From assembly GCF_030530635.1 (NCBI RefSeq), contig NZ_JAUMUL010000006.1, forward strand, positions 1 through 64,000: a stretch of DNA of 64,000 nt. Direction: 5' to 3'. Both the position numbers and the translations under genes were made by a program. Shown one piece after another: positions 24,899-33,071 of the stretch (position 1 is its first letter; each line of letters begins with the position of its first letter). The stretch comes from Actinomyces sp. GTDB taxonomy: Bacteria > Actinomycetota > Actinomycetes > Actinomycetales > Actinomycetaceae. Under the pieces are notes generated by a model. It had not been told where the DNA came from and searched no databases. It worked only from the letters and a program-made list of their open reading frames with translations.

Positions 24899-26134
24899 AT
24901 GAGCCGGGCACCGCGGGCGGATGCCGCACGTCGCTCCTGGGGCGGGGACGACTCGGGCACTCCCGTTCTGCATGTGGATATGGATGCCTTCTTCGCCTCG
25001 GTGGAACTGCTGGAGCATCCGGAACTGGCAGGTCGCCCCGTGATCGTCGGTGGGCGTGACGGTCGTGGGGTCGTCTCCGCCGCCTCCTACGAGGCACGCG
25101 CCTTCGGCGTCACCTCGGCCATGCCCATGAACGAGGCCATGCGCCGCTGTCCCCGGGCGGTGGTGCTGCCGGTGCGTCACGGCCTGTACTCGGCCGTCTC
25201 CCAGCGGGTGATGAGCATCCTCGGTGAGGTCACTCCGATACTCGAACGGGTCAGCGTTGACGAGGCCTTCCTGGACGTGTCCGGCGCCCGTCGACGTATG
25301 GGCTCCCCGGTCGCCATCGGCCACTGGATCCGCCAAGAGGTGCGCAGTCGGGTGGGCGTTCCGGCCTCCGTCGGCATCGCCGCGACCAAATTCGTGGCCA
25401 AACTCGCCTCCGCGCACGCCAAGCCGGACGGATTGTTACTGGTGCCGGCGCAGGCCACTCAGGACTTTCTCAACGTGCTGCCGGTCGGTGCGTTGTGGGG
25501 CGTGGGGGATAAGAGCGCCCAGGCACTGGCACGCTGGGGCATCACCGACGTGTGGCAGTTGGCCGCCACTGACCTGCGCCGCCTGGAACGCATCCTCGGC
25601 CCCGCCGCCGCCCGCCACCTGCACGACCTGTCCAACGGGATCGATCCGCGTCCTGTCACCCCGGAGCGGGAAGAGAAGTCGGTCGGTACCGAGACCACCT
25701 TCTTCGATCACCTGACCGACCGCGACCACGCCCGGCGGGTCCTGCTGGATCAGGTCCATCAGTGTGCGGCCAGAATGCGCGCCGGCGGTATGCGTGGCCG
25801 CGTCGTTGTCCTGAAGGCCCGCGGCGCCGATTTCACTACTGTGACCCGCTCCCGCACCCTGTCCGCACCCACGGACCTGGCGCGCGATCTGTTCGCCGTG
25901 GTAGAGGTGCTCTTCGGCGCCCTGCCCACCCCGGGTGGTGGCTTCCGCCTGCTCGGAGTGCGGGTGGAGGGCCTGTCCCGCGCCGACGACGGCGTTCAGC
26001 TGCTGCTCGACGATGATCCGCGCCGCGGCGCACCCGAGCGGGCGGCCGACGCCGTGCGCCGGAGGTGGGGCGATGCCGCTCTCGCCCCGGCCAGCCTGCT
26101 GGCCCGGCCCGTGCCGACCGACGACGAGGACTGA
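24899..26134 (+). CDS. dinB: DNA polymerase IV (Y-family)
   Basis: Error-prone translesion polymerase, 411 aa. The catalytic segment VLHVDMDAFFASVE begins near residue 21. SVDEAFLDVSG near 118-128 supplies the second acidic pair. KFVAKLASAHAKPDGLLLV marks the palm-thumb transition, and EKSVGTETTFFDHL starts the little-finger domain. DGVQLLLDDD near the C terminus is a plausible sliding-clamp-binding motif. The ATG at 24899 sits 9 nt after GGGGAGG; an in-frame GTG 6 nt earlier is possible. A GCGAGT/ACTCGC inverted repeat lies at 24841-24860 in the promoter region, and no LexA-type SOS box was seen. Confidence 0.93.
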   Translation: MSRAPRADAARRSWGGDDSGTPVLHVDMDAFFASVELLEHPELAGRPVIVGGRDGRGVVSAASYEARAFGVTSAMPMNEAMRRCPRAVVLPVRHGLYSAVSQRVMSILGEVTPILERVSVDEAFLDVSGARRRMGSPVAIGHWIRQEVRSRVGVPASVGIAATKFVAKLASAHAKPDGLLLVPAQATQDFLNVLPVGALWGVGDKSAQALARWGITDVWQLAATDLRRLERILGPAAARHLHDLSNGIDPRPVTPEREEKSVGTETTFFDHLTDRDHARRVLLDQVHQCAARMRAGGMRGRVVVLKARGADFTTVTRSRTLSAPTDLARDLFAVVEVLFGALPTPGGGFRLLGVRVEGLSRADDGVQLLLDDDPRRGAPERAADAVRRRWGDAALAPASLLARPVPTDDED

Positions 26135-26359
26135 GGCCGTCTCCCCGTACGGTCTCCCATGAGGCGGCCAGGCGTTGTCCGCGCTCGGCCGCCCACAAGA
26201 CGGATCGGGCAGCCGCGCGTTGTTCTGTTCCAATTAAGGGGCGCTCCGGTTTTCCTCCTGTGACTACAAACGCCTATCCTTGGTATGTCCGGGCGGCTTG
26301 GCCGGGACGAGCCCGTCCAAGCCACCCACGTAGTCCCGTAGGCGGAGGGGAGGCGCGTC

Positions 26360-26737
26360 ATGGCATTGTCGGAACGCGAGCAGCAGGTGCTACGCGACCT
26401 TGAGGAGCAACTCAGCGATGAGGACCCATCGCTGGCTGAAACCATGCAACATGCCGACAAGACACTGCGCCGGCCCTCGCCGCGCCGTATCGGTGCCGGC
26501 GTCGCCCTTCTACTCGTAGGTCTCACAGTCGTCATTGCAGGCGTGGCCGTTGGCAACGGCATCGGCTCCGTCGTCTTGGGCGTGGTCGGCTTCGCCCTGG
26601 CCGTGTGGGGCGTCACGCTCATGCTCACCGGTGCGACCTCCAAGGAGGGCACTGCGCCCTCCCGTGGCGCGAAGCGCTCCTCCTTCATGGAACGGCAGTC
26701 CGAGCGCTGGGACCGGCGCCGCGACGGCCGGAACTGA
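26360..26737 (+). CDS. DUF3040 membrane protein
   Basis: 125-aa actinobacterial protein of the DUF3040 family, function unknown. It begins with the diagnostic MALSEREQQVLRDLEEQLSDEDPSLAETM, followed by a basic patch and two membrane helices (about residues 44-64 and 66-88), then a basic cytoplasmic tail (RQSERWDRRRDGRN). Family members usually sit next to the mraZ end of the cell-wall cluster, as here. GGAGGGGAGG precedes the ATG. Confidence 0.9.
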   Translation: MALSEREQQVLRDLEEQLSDEDPSLAETMQHADKTLRRPSPRRIGAGVALLLVGLTVVIAGVAVGNGIGSVVLGVVGFALAVWGVTLMLTGATSKEGTAPSRGAKRSSFMERQSERWDRRRDGRN

Positions 26738-26994
26738 CAGGCCTCACGCCTAACGCAACCCCCCTCCCGTCGAAACCGGCACGAATGACACGCCGAGACC
26801 GGTAGTACCACGAGCAGCCGGCGTGGGTCGGCAGACGTTGGGCAATATTGCGCCTGCTGCGATCCTAGGCGTCTCCTACCTCTACCTCTCCGGCCGCTCC
26901 CCTCGGCCCGGCCATCCCCCCGACTGACCGCCTGCCGTTCCCCTCCTCCGGCGCCAGGCGGATCTGCACCCACGTCCGGCTGCTCGCCGTGCCG
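26738..26994. other. Gap after the DUF3040 gene, no gene seen
   Basis: The 3' flank of the DUF3040 gene is pyrimidine-rich with many CCTCC/CCCTCC runs. Open frames on the minus strand are Arg/Gly-rich by-products of this composition. No clear terminator was found. Confidence 0.35.
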
Positions 26995-26998
26995 CTCC

Positions 26999-27014
26999 CT
27001 CCACTTTCCTCCAC
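26999..27014 (-). promoter_or_regulatory. Candidate MraZ box, inverted orientation (distal)
   Basis: On the minus strand GTGGAG-GAAA-GTGGAG: hexamers at 27014-27009 and 27004-26999, 10 bp apart. Same motif and spacing as the quartet before mraZ, but pointing away from it. Confidence 0.5.
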
Positions 27015-27114
27015 TCCCGGTTGCACCGGCTCCCCGTGCGGTGCTGCCGCACCCATCTCGGCGGTGCACGCCCTACTGTTCGCCACGCCCGTGCCGCCAG
27101 TGCCCACCCGGTGC

Positions 27115-27130
27115 CCCCACTTTCCTCCAC
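27115..27130 (-). promoter_or_regulatory. Candidate MraZ box, inverted orientation (proximal)
   Basis: On the minus strand GTGGAG-GAAA-GTGGGG: hexamers at 27130-27125 and 27120-27115. It is 116 bp from the distal box and about 95 bp from the quartet. Confidence 0.5.
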
Positions 27131-27214
27131 CCTCGCATAGTGGCGTGATTTCAAGGAATGACGGCGATGAGGAGACCGGCCGATACGATCCCGATGCCGC
27201 AGTGCGGCCGCATT

Positions 27215-27250
27215 GTGGAAGAAAAGGGAGGAAAGTGGAGTAATGTGGGG
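27215..27250 (+). promoter_or_regulatory. MraZ box: four hexamers at 10-bp period
   Basis: GTGGAA, AGGGAG, GTGGAG and GTGGGG start at 27215, 27225, 27235 and 27245, with spacers GAAA, GAAA and TAAT. MraZ proteins are known to bind direct repeats of G-rich pentamers or hexamers at one-helical-turn spacing in their own promoters. A -10-like TACGAT lies upstream at 27184-27189. The array ends 41 bp before the mraZ ATG. Confidence 0.7.
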
Positions 27251-27291
27251 TGCAGCGGATCGTCGAGAGGAGAGGAAGGAGTGAGCGCAGC

Positions 27292-27723
27292 ATGTTCCTG
27301 GGCACACACGCTCCCCGCCTCGACGAGAAGGGCCGGCTCATCCTCCCGGCCAAGTTCCGTGAGGAACTGGCTGGAGGGGTGATCCTCACCCGCGGCCAGG
27401 AGCACTGCATCTACGCCTTCACCTCCGCCGAGTTCGAGCGCATGTACGCCCAGCTGCGTGAGGCGCCCTTGGCTCAGAAGCAGGCGCGTGACTACATCCG
27501 AGTCATGCTCTCCGGTGCTGACTCTCAGATTCCCGACAAGCAGGGACGCATCACCATCCCCGCACCGTTGCGCGCCTACGCCGGTCTCGGCCGCGATCTG
27601 GCGGTCATTGGGGCCGGCGCGCGCGTGGAGATCTGGGACGCAGGGGCCTGGGAGACCTATCTGGCCGCCCAGGAGCAGGTCTTCGCCGACACCGCCGAGG
27701 AGATCATCCCCGGCTTCTTCTGA
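27292..27723 (+). CDS. mraZ: Transcriptional regulator MraZ
   Basis: AbrB-fold DNA-binding protein that controls the division and cell-wall cluster, 143 aa. Two SpoVT/AbrB-like repeats are visible: FLGTHAPRLDEKGRLILPAKFRE (residues 2-24) and SQIPDKQGRITIPAPLRAYAGL (about 79-100), each with the DxKGRxxxP core. The ATG at 27292 is chosen because homology starts with MFLGTH; AAGGAG lies 10 nt upstream. A 6-bp hairpin directly follows the stop. It probably represses its own promoter through the four-hexamer box. Confidence 0.94.
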   Translation: MFLGTHAPRLDEKGRLILPAKFREELAGGVILTRGQEHCIYAFTSAEFERMYAQLREAPLAQKQARDYIRVMLSGADSQIPDKQGRITIPAPLRAYAGLGRDLAVIGAGARVEIWDAGAWETYLAAQEQVFADTAEEIIPGFF

Positions 27724-28012
27724 TCCGGCCGTGCCGGAAGCAGTCTCAAAACCGAATACTCGCAGCCGCCGGGCATCCGGCTATCAAAGCCGAATGTTCC
27801 GGAGGGCCGTAGACGGGCCCCGCTCCGTGAGGTCTCCGCCCGCCCCTGCGTCCGACGCCTCTTCCCCGGCGCCGGAACCTGCGGGAGGAGTCCTGGCGCA
27901 GCGGCGTCCCCGGACGGCGCTCCACATAGCCCAATAACGCCAAGCACACCCTTACAGCGCACCCCTCGTGGGCGGGCTGCCGATACGGAACCGGGATGAG
28001 AGGAGGATCATC
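27724..28012. other. mraZ-rsmH spacer
   Basis: 289 bp, long for this cluster. A hairpin TCCGGC-CGT-GCCGGA starts right after the mraZ stop (27724-27738) and may attenuate read-through. CAAAACCGAATACTC and CAAAGCCGAATGTTC (about 27748 and 27785) form an imperfect direct repeat. No gene or clear promoter was identified. Confidence 0.4.
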
Positions 28013-29086
28013 GTGAGTAACACCCCAGCCGCGCAACCGGTGGCGTCCGCCGCCGACGTTGCCAACCGGCACACGCCCGTCCTCCTGGATAGCTGCCTGG
28101 ACCTGCTCGCGCCGGCACTCACCGGCGCCGAGCCGGTCATGATCGACTGCACGCTCGGCATGGGTGGACATTCCGAAGGTGCCTTGGAGCGCTTCCCCGA
28201 GTTGACAGTCGTCGGCATAGACCGGGACCCGCAGGCCATTGCTCTGGCCACGTCGCGTCTGAGCCGCTTCGGGGAACGATTCCGAGTCGTGCGGGGCACC
28301 TACGACACCGTCGACGCGGTTGCTCGCTCCGCCTCTTCCCGAGCCGACGGCACGGTCGACGCCGTCCTCATGGACTTGGGTGTGTCCTCCCTCCAACTCG
28401 ACGACGTCGACCGGGGGTTCTCCTACGCCCAGCAGGCCCCGCTGGACATGCGTATGGACCAGACCTCCGGACGTACTGCCGCGGAACTGTTGGACACCGT
28501 CGCTGAGCAAGAGCTGGCCCACATTCTGCGCACTTACGGCGAGGAACGCTTCGCTGCTCGCATAGCTGCCGCCATTGTGCGTCGTCGAAACGCCGGTCGG
28601 CCCGTCACCAACACCGCGGAGCTGACCGAGTTGGTGCGCGAGGCGATTCCCGCCGCGGCCCGTCGTCGGGGTGGGAACCCGGCCAAACGCACCTTTCAGG
28701 CGCTGCGCATAGCCGTCAACGGGGAGCTCGACCTGCTTGAAGTGGGGGTGCCGCGGGCCCTCAATTCCCTGCGGGTCGGTGGACGGCTCGTCATCGAGTC
28801 GTACCAGAGTCTGGAGGACCGCATCGTCAAACAGGCCCTGGCCGCAGGTGCGGCTCCGGGTACACCCGCAGACCTGCCGGTGATCCCGCCCGAGTTGGAG
28901 CCCTATCTGGAGCTGGTGACTCGAGGGGCGCAGAAGGCGGATGCGGCCGAGATGGCCGCCAATCCTCGTAGTGCCTCCGTGCGCCTACGGGCAGCCGTAC
29001 GCATACGCCCCGCCGACCAGGCCCCCGCCCCGTACCGCACCGACTTCTCCACAGCCGTCAGAACCAGAGGAAGGAACCGCCGATGA
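28013..29086 (+). CDS. rsmH: 16S rRNA m4C1402 methyltransferase
   Basis: SAM-dependent enzyme that methylates N4 of C1402 in 16S rRNA, 357 aa. The GTG at 28013 follows AGGAGG with 7 nt spacing; the ATG-like extension upstream is rejected. The SAM loop IDCTLGMGGHSEG is near residues 43-55. VDAVLMDLGVSSLQLDDVDRGFSY (acid-Leu-Gly motif) and RTFQALRIAVNGELD are intact. The C-terminal basic tail ends in RGRNRR. Its stop overlaps the ftsL-like ATG by 4 nt. Confidence 0.95.
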   Translation: MSNTPAAQPVASAADVANRHTPVLLDSCLDLLAPALTGAEPVMIDCTLGMGGHSEGALERFPELTVVGIDRDPQAIALATSRLSRFGERFRVVRGTYDTVDAVARSASSRADGTVDAVLMDLGVSSLQLDDVDRGFSYAQQAPLDMRMDQTSGRTAAELLDTVAEQELAHILRTYGEERFAARIAAAIVRRRNAGRPVTNTAELTELVREAIPAAARRRGGNPAKRTFQALRIAVNGELDLLEVGVPRALNSLRVGGRLVIESYQSLEDRIVKQALAAGAAPGTPADLPVIPPELEPYLELVTRGAQKADAAEMAANPRSASVRLRAAVRIRPADQAPAPYRTDFSTAVRTRGRNRR

Positions 29087-29553
29087 CCACCGCAAAGGTT
29101 CGCCGGAGTGCCACGGTCGATCCGTCGTGGCGTGCACTCACCGACGGCGCCACCGCTCGCGCCGCGAGCCGTAGCGCGCCGCAGTCCGCGGCCGAGACCT
29201 CGCCGCAGCCGGAGCTGCGCGTCGTGCGGGGCATCGTGCCCTCCCGGCGCACTCTGCCCTTCCTGGTCCTGGTCGTCGGCATTCTCGCATGCGCGCTGGT
29301 GTCCACCATGCTGCTCAACGCGCGCATGGCGGACACGGCCTACAAGATGAAGACCGCGCAGGTCGAGCTCAACGTCCTGTCCGATCACATCGAAACCGTG
29401 CGCGCGGACGTGCAGGAGGCCTCGGCCGCTGATGCCTTGGCCGCCCGTGCGGCGGAGCTGGGTATGGTTCCGGCCGCCGCCCCCGGCGTCATCGACCTGA
29501 GCAACTCCACTCTGGCGGGTGGCACCGCCGCCGCGGCGGAAGACACCAAGTGA
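29083..29553 (+). CDS. ftsL: FtsL-like divisome membrane protein
   Basis: 156-aa bitopic protein in the usual ftsL position between rsmH and ftsI, overlapping both by 4 nt. It has a cytoplasmic N-terminal tail of about 55 residues, one membrane helix (about 58-79, LPFLVLVVGILACALVSTML), then an extracellular heptad-like segment (NARMADTAYKMKTAQVELNVLSDHIETVRADV) expected to form a coiled coil with a DivIC-type partner. The identification rests on position and topology, since FtsL sequences diverge strongly. Confidence 0.8.
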   Translation: MTTAKVRRSATVDPSWRALTDGATARAASRSAPQSAAETSPQPELRVVRGIVPSRRTLPFLVLVVGILACALVSTMLLNARMADTAYKMKTAQVELNVLSDHIETVRADVQEASAADALAARAAELGMVPAAAPGVIDLSNSTLAGGTAAAAEDTK

Positions 29554-31376
29554 ATTCGGTCAACCCCAGCCGTCGCCGTGTCCTGCAGATCATGGGAATG
29601 GCAGGATTCGGTGCGCTGACAGCCAAGACCGCCTGGCTGCAGGTGGTCAACGGACCGTCCCTGGCCGCGGTGGCCCAGGCGGAACGCACCGTCACCTGGG
29701 TCAACCGCGCCCCCCGCGGTGACATCCTGGGTCGAGATGGTACGGTCCTCGCCTCCTCCGCCGTGTCCTACGACATCGGCGTCAACCAGGTGAAAGTGGC
29801 CCAGTACGAGCGTACCGAGATGCAGAACGATCCCGGTACCGGGCAGGCCAGGAGCGTTGTCATCGGACATGGCGCCGCGGCGGCCGCCGAGCAGATGGCC
29901 GAGATCCTGGGGATGGACGCGCAAGAACTAGGGGCGAAGATGGTGGGGGAGTCCACATATGTGGTCATCGCCGAGGCCGTCGCCCCGGACACCTGGAGGC
30001 GTATCAACGCCTTGGCGATTCCCGGCGTCGAGCCGGACCAGCGCACTCGCCGCATCTACCCGGCGGGTTCGGTCGCCGGCAACGTCCTGGGGTACACCTA
30101 TGAGGGGGACGGGCGCGCTTTGATCGGATCCGCAGGTCTGGAGCTGACTCAGAATGATGCGCTCACCGGTGTCGATGGGCGGGGCAGCGTAGAGGTCGGC
30201 AAATCCGGGGCCATAATCCCCACCGGCGAGCAGGAGGAGGTTGCGTCCACTCCGGGAGTAGGCGTGCGCACCACCATCAACCCCGACCTGCAGGCCGTGG
30301 CTCAGGAGGCGATCGATGAGGTCGTCGACGCCCAGGGTGCCGATTGGGGATGTGTGGTAGTCATGGAGCCCGCTACCGGCAAGCTCCTGGTGCTCGCCGA
30401 CTCCGACGCCGTTAATCCCGCCAGCCCGGCGGACACCCCGGAGGCTTCCCGCAACGCACGCTCGGTTCAGTCCATCTTCGAGCCCGGCAGTGTAGGCAAG
30501 GTGGTCACCTTCGCCGCCGCCCTCGAAGAGGGCGTCATGGATCCCGAGGACACCTGGACAGTCCCCTACAGTTGGACCGCCGCCAACGGGCAGAGCTTCC
30601 ATGACTCCCACTACCACGAGACCCAGACCCTCACCTCCGCGGGAGTGCTGGCCGAGTCTTCCAATGTCGGTACCGTACAGATCGGCGAGCGACTCGACGA
30701 CGCCGTCCGCTATGACTACTTGAAGCGATTCGGCTTCGGCGAGGTCACCGGCATTGAGATGCCAGCAGAGTCCGCGGGCATGGTTACCGCCGCCGCCGAT
30801 TGGGATGACCGCACCCGCTACACCACCATGTTCGGCCAAGGCATCGCCGGCACCGCCCTGCAGGCAGCCCAGGTACTGGCCACTGTTGCCAACCGGGGTG
30901 TGCGCGTGGCCCCGCGGGTGGTGGATGCCTGGATCGACGGCGAGGGCAAGGCGACTGAGCAGGAGGCTCCCGCGGGGGTGCGGGTGATCAGCGAGGCGAC
31001 CGCTCAGACACTCACGCAGATGCTGATCGGCGTCACCCAGGAGGGCGGCACCGCTGAGTCCGCCTCCATCGACGGCTACCTGGTGGCCGGAAAGACCGGC
31101 ACTACGGAGATCCTCACCGAGGACGGTACGGTGGCCTCATTCGTCGGCTTCACCCCAGCACACGATCCGGCCATAGCCGTCGCCGTATTCGTCTATCGCC
31201 CCCGCGATACCTACGGCGGCACGGTCTCCGCGCCAGTTTTCCGTAAGGTCGCCCTGGCCGCCATGCACTCCCTGGGAATCGCCCCGGATCCCGGTGTCAT
31301 AGCGGCTCAGGCGGCGGCCGAGGCGGATGCGGCCGCCGAAGCTGCACGCAATGAAAGCGGAGATGAGGAAGGATGA
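29550..31376 (+). CDS. ftsI: Septal peptidoglycan transpeptidase (PBP3/FtsI)
   Basis: Class B penicillin-binding protein that cross-links septal wall, partner of FtsW, 608 aa. One N-terminal helix (about 9-30) anchors it. The dimerisation domain shows the R-GDILGRDGTVLA segment near 54-68. Transpeptidase motifs are S314-V-G-K, S370-S-N and K515-T-G-T. The C terminus is Ala/Glu-rich. The GTG start overlaps the ftsL stop (GTGA). It precedes murE after 72 bp that may hold a secondary promoter. Confidence 0.94.
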   Translation: MNSVNPSRRRVLQIMGMAGFGALTAKTAWLQVVNGPSLAAVAQAERTVTWVNRAPRGDILGRDGTVLASSAVSYDIGVNQVKVAQYERTEMQNDPGTGQARSVVIGHGAAAAAEQMAEILGMDAQELGAKMVGESTYVVIAEAVAPDTWRRINALAIPGVEPDQRTRRIYPAGSVAGNVLGYTYEGDGRALIGSAGLELTQNDALTGVDGRGSVEVGKSGAIIPTGEQEEVASTPGVGVRTTINPDLQAVAQEAIDEVVDAQGADWGCVVVMEPATGKLLVLADSDAVNPASPADTPEASRNARSVQSIFEPGSVGKVVTFAAALEEGVMDPEDTWTVPYSWTAANGQSFHDSHYHETQTLTSAGVLAESSNVGTVQIGERLDDAVRYDYLKRFGFGEVTGIEMPAESAGMVTAAADWDDRTRYTTMFGQGIAGTALQAAQVLATVANRGVRVAPRVVDAWIDGEGKATEQEAPAGVRVISEATAQTLTQMLIGVTQEGGTAESASIDGYLVAGKTGTTEILTEDGTVASFVGFTPAHDPAIAVAVFVYRPRDTYGGTVSAPVFRKVALAAMHSLGIAPDPGVIAAQAAAEADAAAEAARNESGDEEG

Positions 31377-31448
31377 GTACCCTCTTCCTGGCATGCGCCG
31401 TCCGTGCCCGGCGGCCATCACTGTTATGTCACGATAGATTGAGGACCC

Positions 31449-33071
31449 ATGAGCAACCACGCCTACGAGTCGGCCGCACGGCTGCGCCCGCATCGGTGTA
31501 CGCCCACACCCGTGAGCGACCTCGCCCGGGACTTCGCGCTGACCCCCGCGGTGCGTGAGGACGGCGGCGTCGCCCCATTGGAGGGGCTGGTAGTCAATGG
31601 CGTGAGCGTGGACTCCGCAGATGTGATGCCCGGCGAGTTGTTCACCGCCCTGCCCGGTTTCAAGACCCACGGGGCCGCCTACGCCTCCGAGGCCGTCGCC
31701 GCCGGTGCGGTCGCCGTCCTGACCGACCCGGCCGGTGCCACCATGGTGCATGAATCCTGCCCAGAGGTCCCGGTGCTCACGCACCCCGACCCGCGCGCGG
31801 TGGTCGGCCCACTGGCTGCCGCCGTCTACCATCGGCCGGGCGAGCACGTGCTTACCACCGCCGTGACCGGGACCAACGGCAAGACCACCACCTCCTATTT
31901 CCTGGAAGCGATGCTTTCGGCCCACCGCGCCGCCTGCATGGTCGCCGGTACGGTTGAACTGCGCGTGGGTGCGCTGGCTGTGGAGTCCCCCCGTACCACC
32001 GTCGAAGCGCCCGTGCTGCAACGCATGCTGGCCCTGGCCGTGGAGGAGGGCGTGGGCGCCGCCAGTCTGGAGGCCTCCAGCCACGCCATCGTGCTGCACC
32101 GTCTGGACGGGCTGGTGGTGGATGTCGCCGGTTTCACCAACCTTCAGCGCGACCACTTGGATTTCCACAAGACCATGCCGGAGTATCTGGACGCCAAGGC
32201 GCAGCTGTTCACCCCCGCCCATGCCCGCCGCGCGGTGGTGTGCGTCGACGATGAATGGGGCGTCCAGCTGGCTGAGCGCATCGCCGCCGCCGGCTGCCTC
32301 CCAGTGGATCGGGTGCGGGCCTATCCGGCCTCCCAGACCGAGGGCGGCACCGACTGGTGGGTCACCGATGCCGCTGTGTCGATGACGGACGCCGCCACCA
32401 CCTTCACCCTGCACGGCCCCGCCGGAGAGGTCATCAACGCCTCCTGCCCGCTGCCCGGGCTGGTGAACGTGCAGAATGCCGCCCTGGCCCTAGTCATGGC
32501 CATCCGGGCCGGTGTGCCGCAGGAGACTGCCGTGACCGCCCTGGCCGGTGCGCATAACATCCCCGGCCGTATGCAGCGCATCAGCCGGCGCGACGGGGTA
32601 CGCGGCACCTGCATCGTCGACTTCGCCCACACTCCTGACGCCATGGAGCTGACCCTGCAGGCCGTGCGTCAGATCACTCCGGGACGTTTGATTGTCGTTT
32701 TCGGTTCTGACGGCGACCGCGACCGAGGCAAGCGCCCCATGCTCGGTCAGGTCTGTGCGCGCCTGGCCGACGTGCTCGTGGTCACTGACGAGAATCCGCG
32801 CGGAGAGGAGCCGCAGTCCATCCGTGACGCCATCCTGGAGGGGGTTCGCTCGGTGCGTCCCGACCTACACGATGTTGAGGAGATCACCACTTGGCGCGGC
32901 GACGCCGTGCGCCGCGGCGTTGAGCTGTGCGGGCCGCAGGACACGGTCATCGTCACCGGTAAGGGACATGAGCCCTTCCTGGAGATGGCAGACGAATTCA
33001 TCCGCTACAACGACGCCCCCGTCATGCGGGACGCCGTCAACGCCAAGTGGGGAGCGGGGGAGTCCGCATGA
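31449..33071 (+). CDS. murE: UDP-MurNAc-tripeptide synthetase
   Basis: ATP-dependent ligase adding the third residue of the peptidoglycan stem peptide, 540 aa. The ATP loop TGTNGKTTT is near residues 139-147. The substrate-selecting motif reads D447-E-N-P-R451, where meso-DAP-adding enzymes usually have DNPR; the Arg that contacts DAP is kept but a Glu is inserted or substituted before Asn. Actinomyces walls commonly carry Lys or Orn, so specificity is open. KGHEPF near 507 is conserved. GAGGA lies 5 nt before the ATG. Confidence 0.92.
   Translation: MSNHAYESAARLRPHRCTPTPVSDLARDFALTPAVREDGGVAPLEGLVVNGVSVDSADVMPGELFTALPGFKTHGAAYASEAVAAGAVAVLTDPAGATMVHESCPEVPVLTHPDPRAVVGPLAAAVYHRPGEHVLTTAVTGTNGKTTTSYFLEAMLSAHRAACMVAGTVELRVGALAVESPRTTVEAPVLQRMLALAVEEGVGAASLEASSHAIVLHRLDGLVVDVAGFTNLQRDHLDFHKTMPEYLDAKAQLFTPAHARRAVVCVDDEWGVQLAERIAAAGCLPVDRVRAYPASQTEGGTDWWVTDAAVSMTDAATTFTLHGPAGEVINASCPLPGLVNVQNAALALVMAIRAGVPQETAVTALAGAHNIPGRMQRISRRDGVRGTCIVDFAHTPDAMELTLQAVRQITPGRLIVVFGSDGDRDRGKRPMLGQVCARLADVLVVTDENPRGEEPQSIRDAILEGVRSVRPDLHDVEEITTWRGDAVRRGVELCGPQDTVIVTGKGHEPFLEMADEFIRYNDAPVMRDAVNAKWGAGESA

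Noticed and set aside
26865..27410. Minus-strand ORFs upstream of mraZ
   Set aside because: They read through the MraZ boxes, are Arg/Ser/Gly-rich and have no start signal; a non-coding leftward transcript is conceivable, a protein is not.
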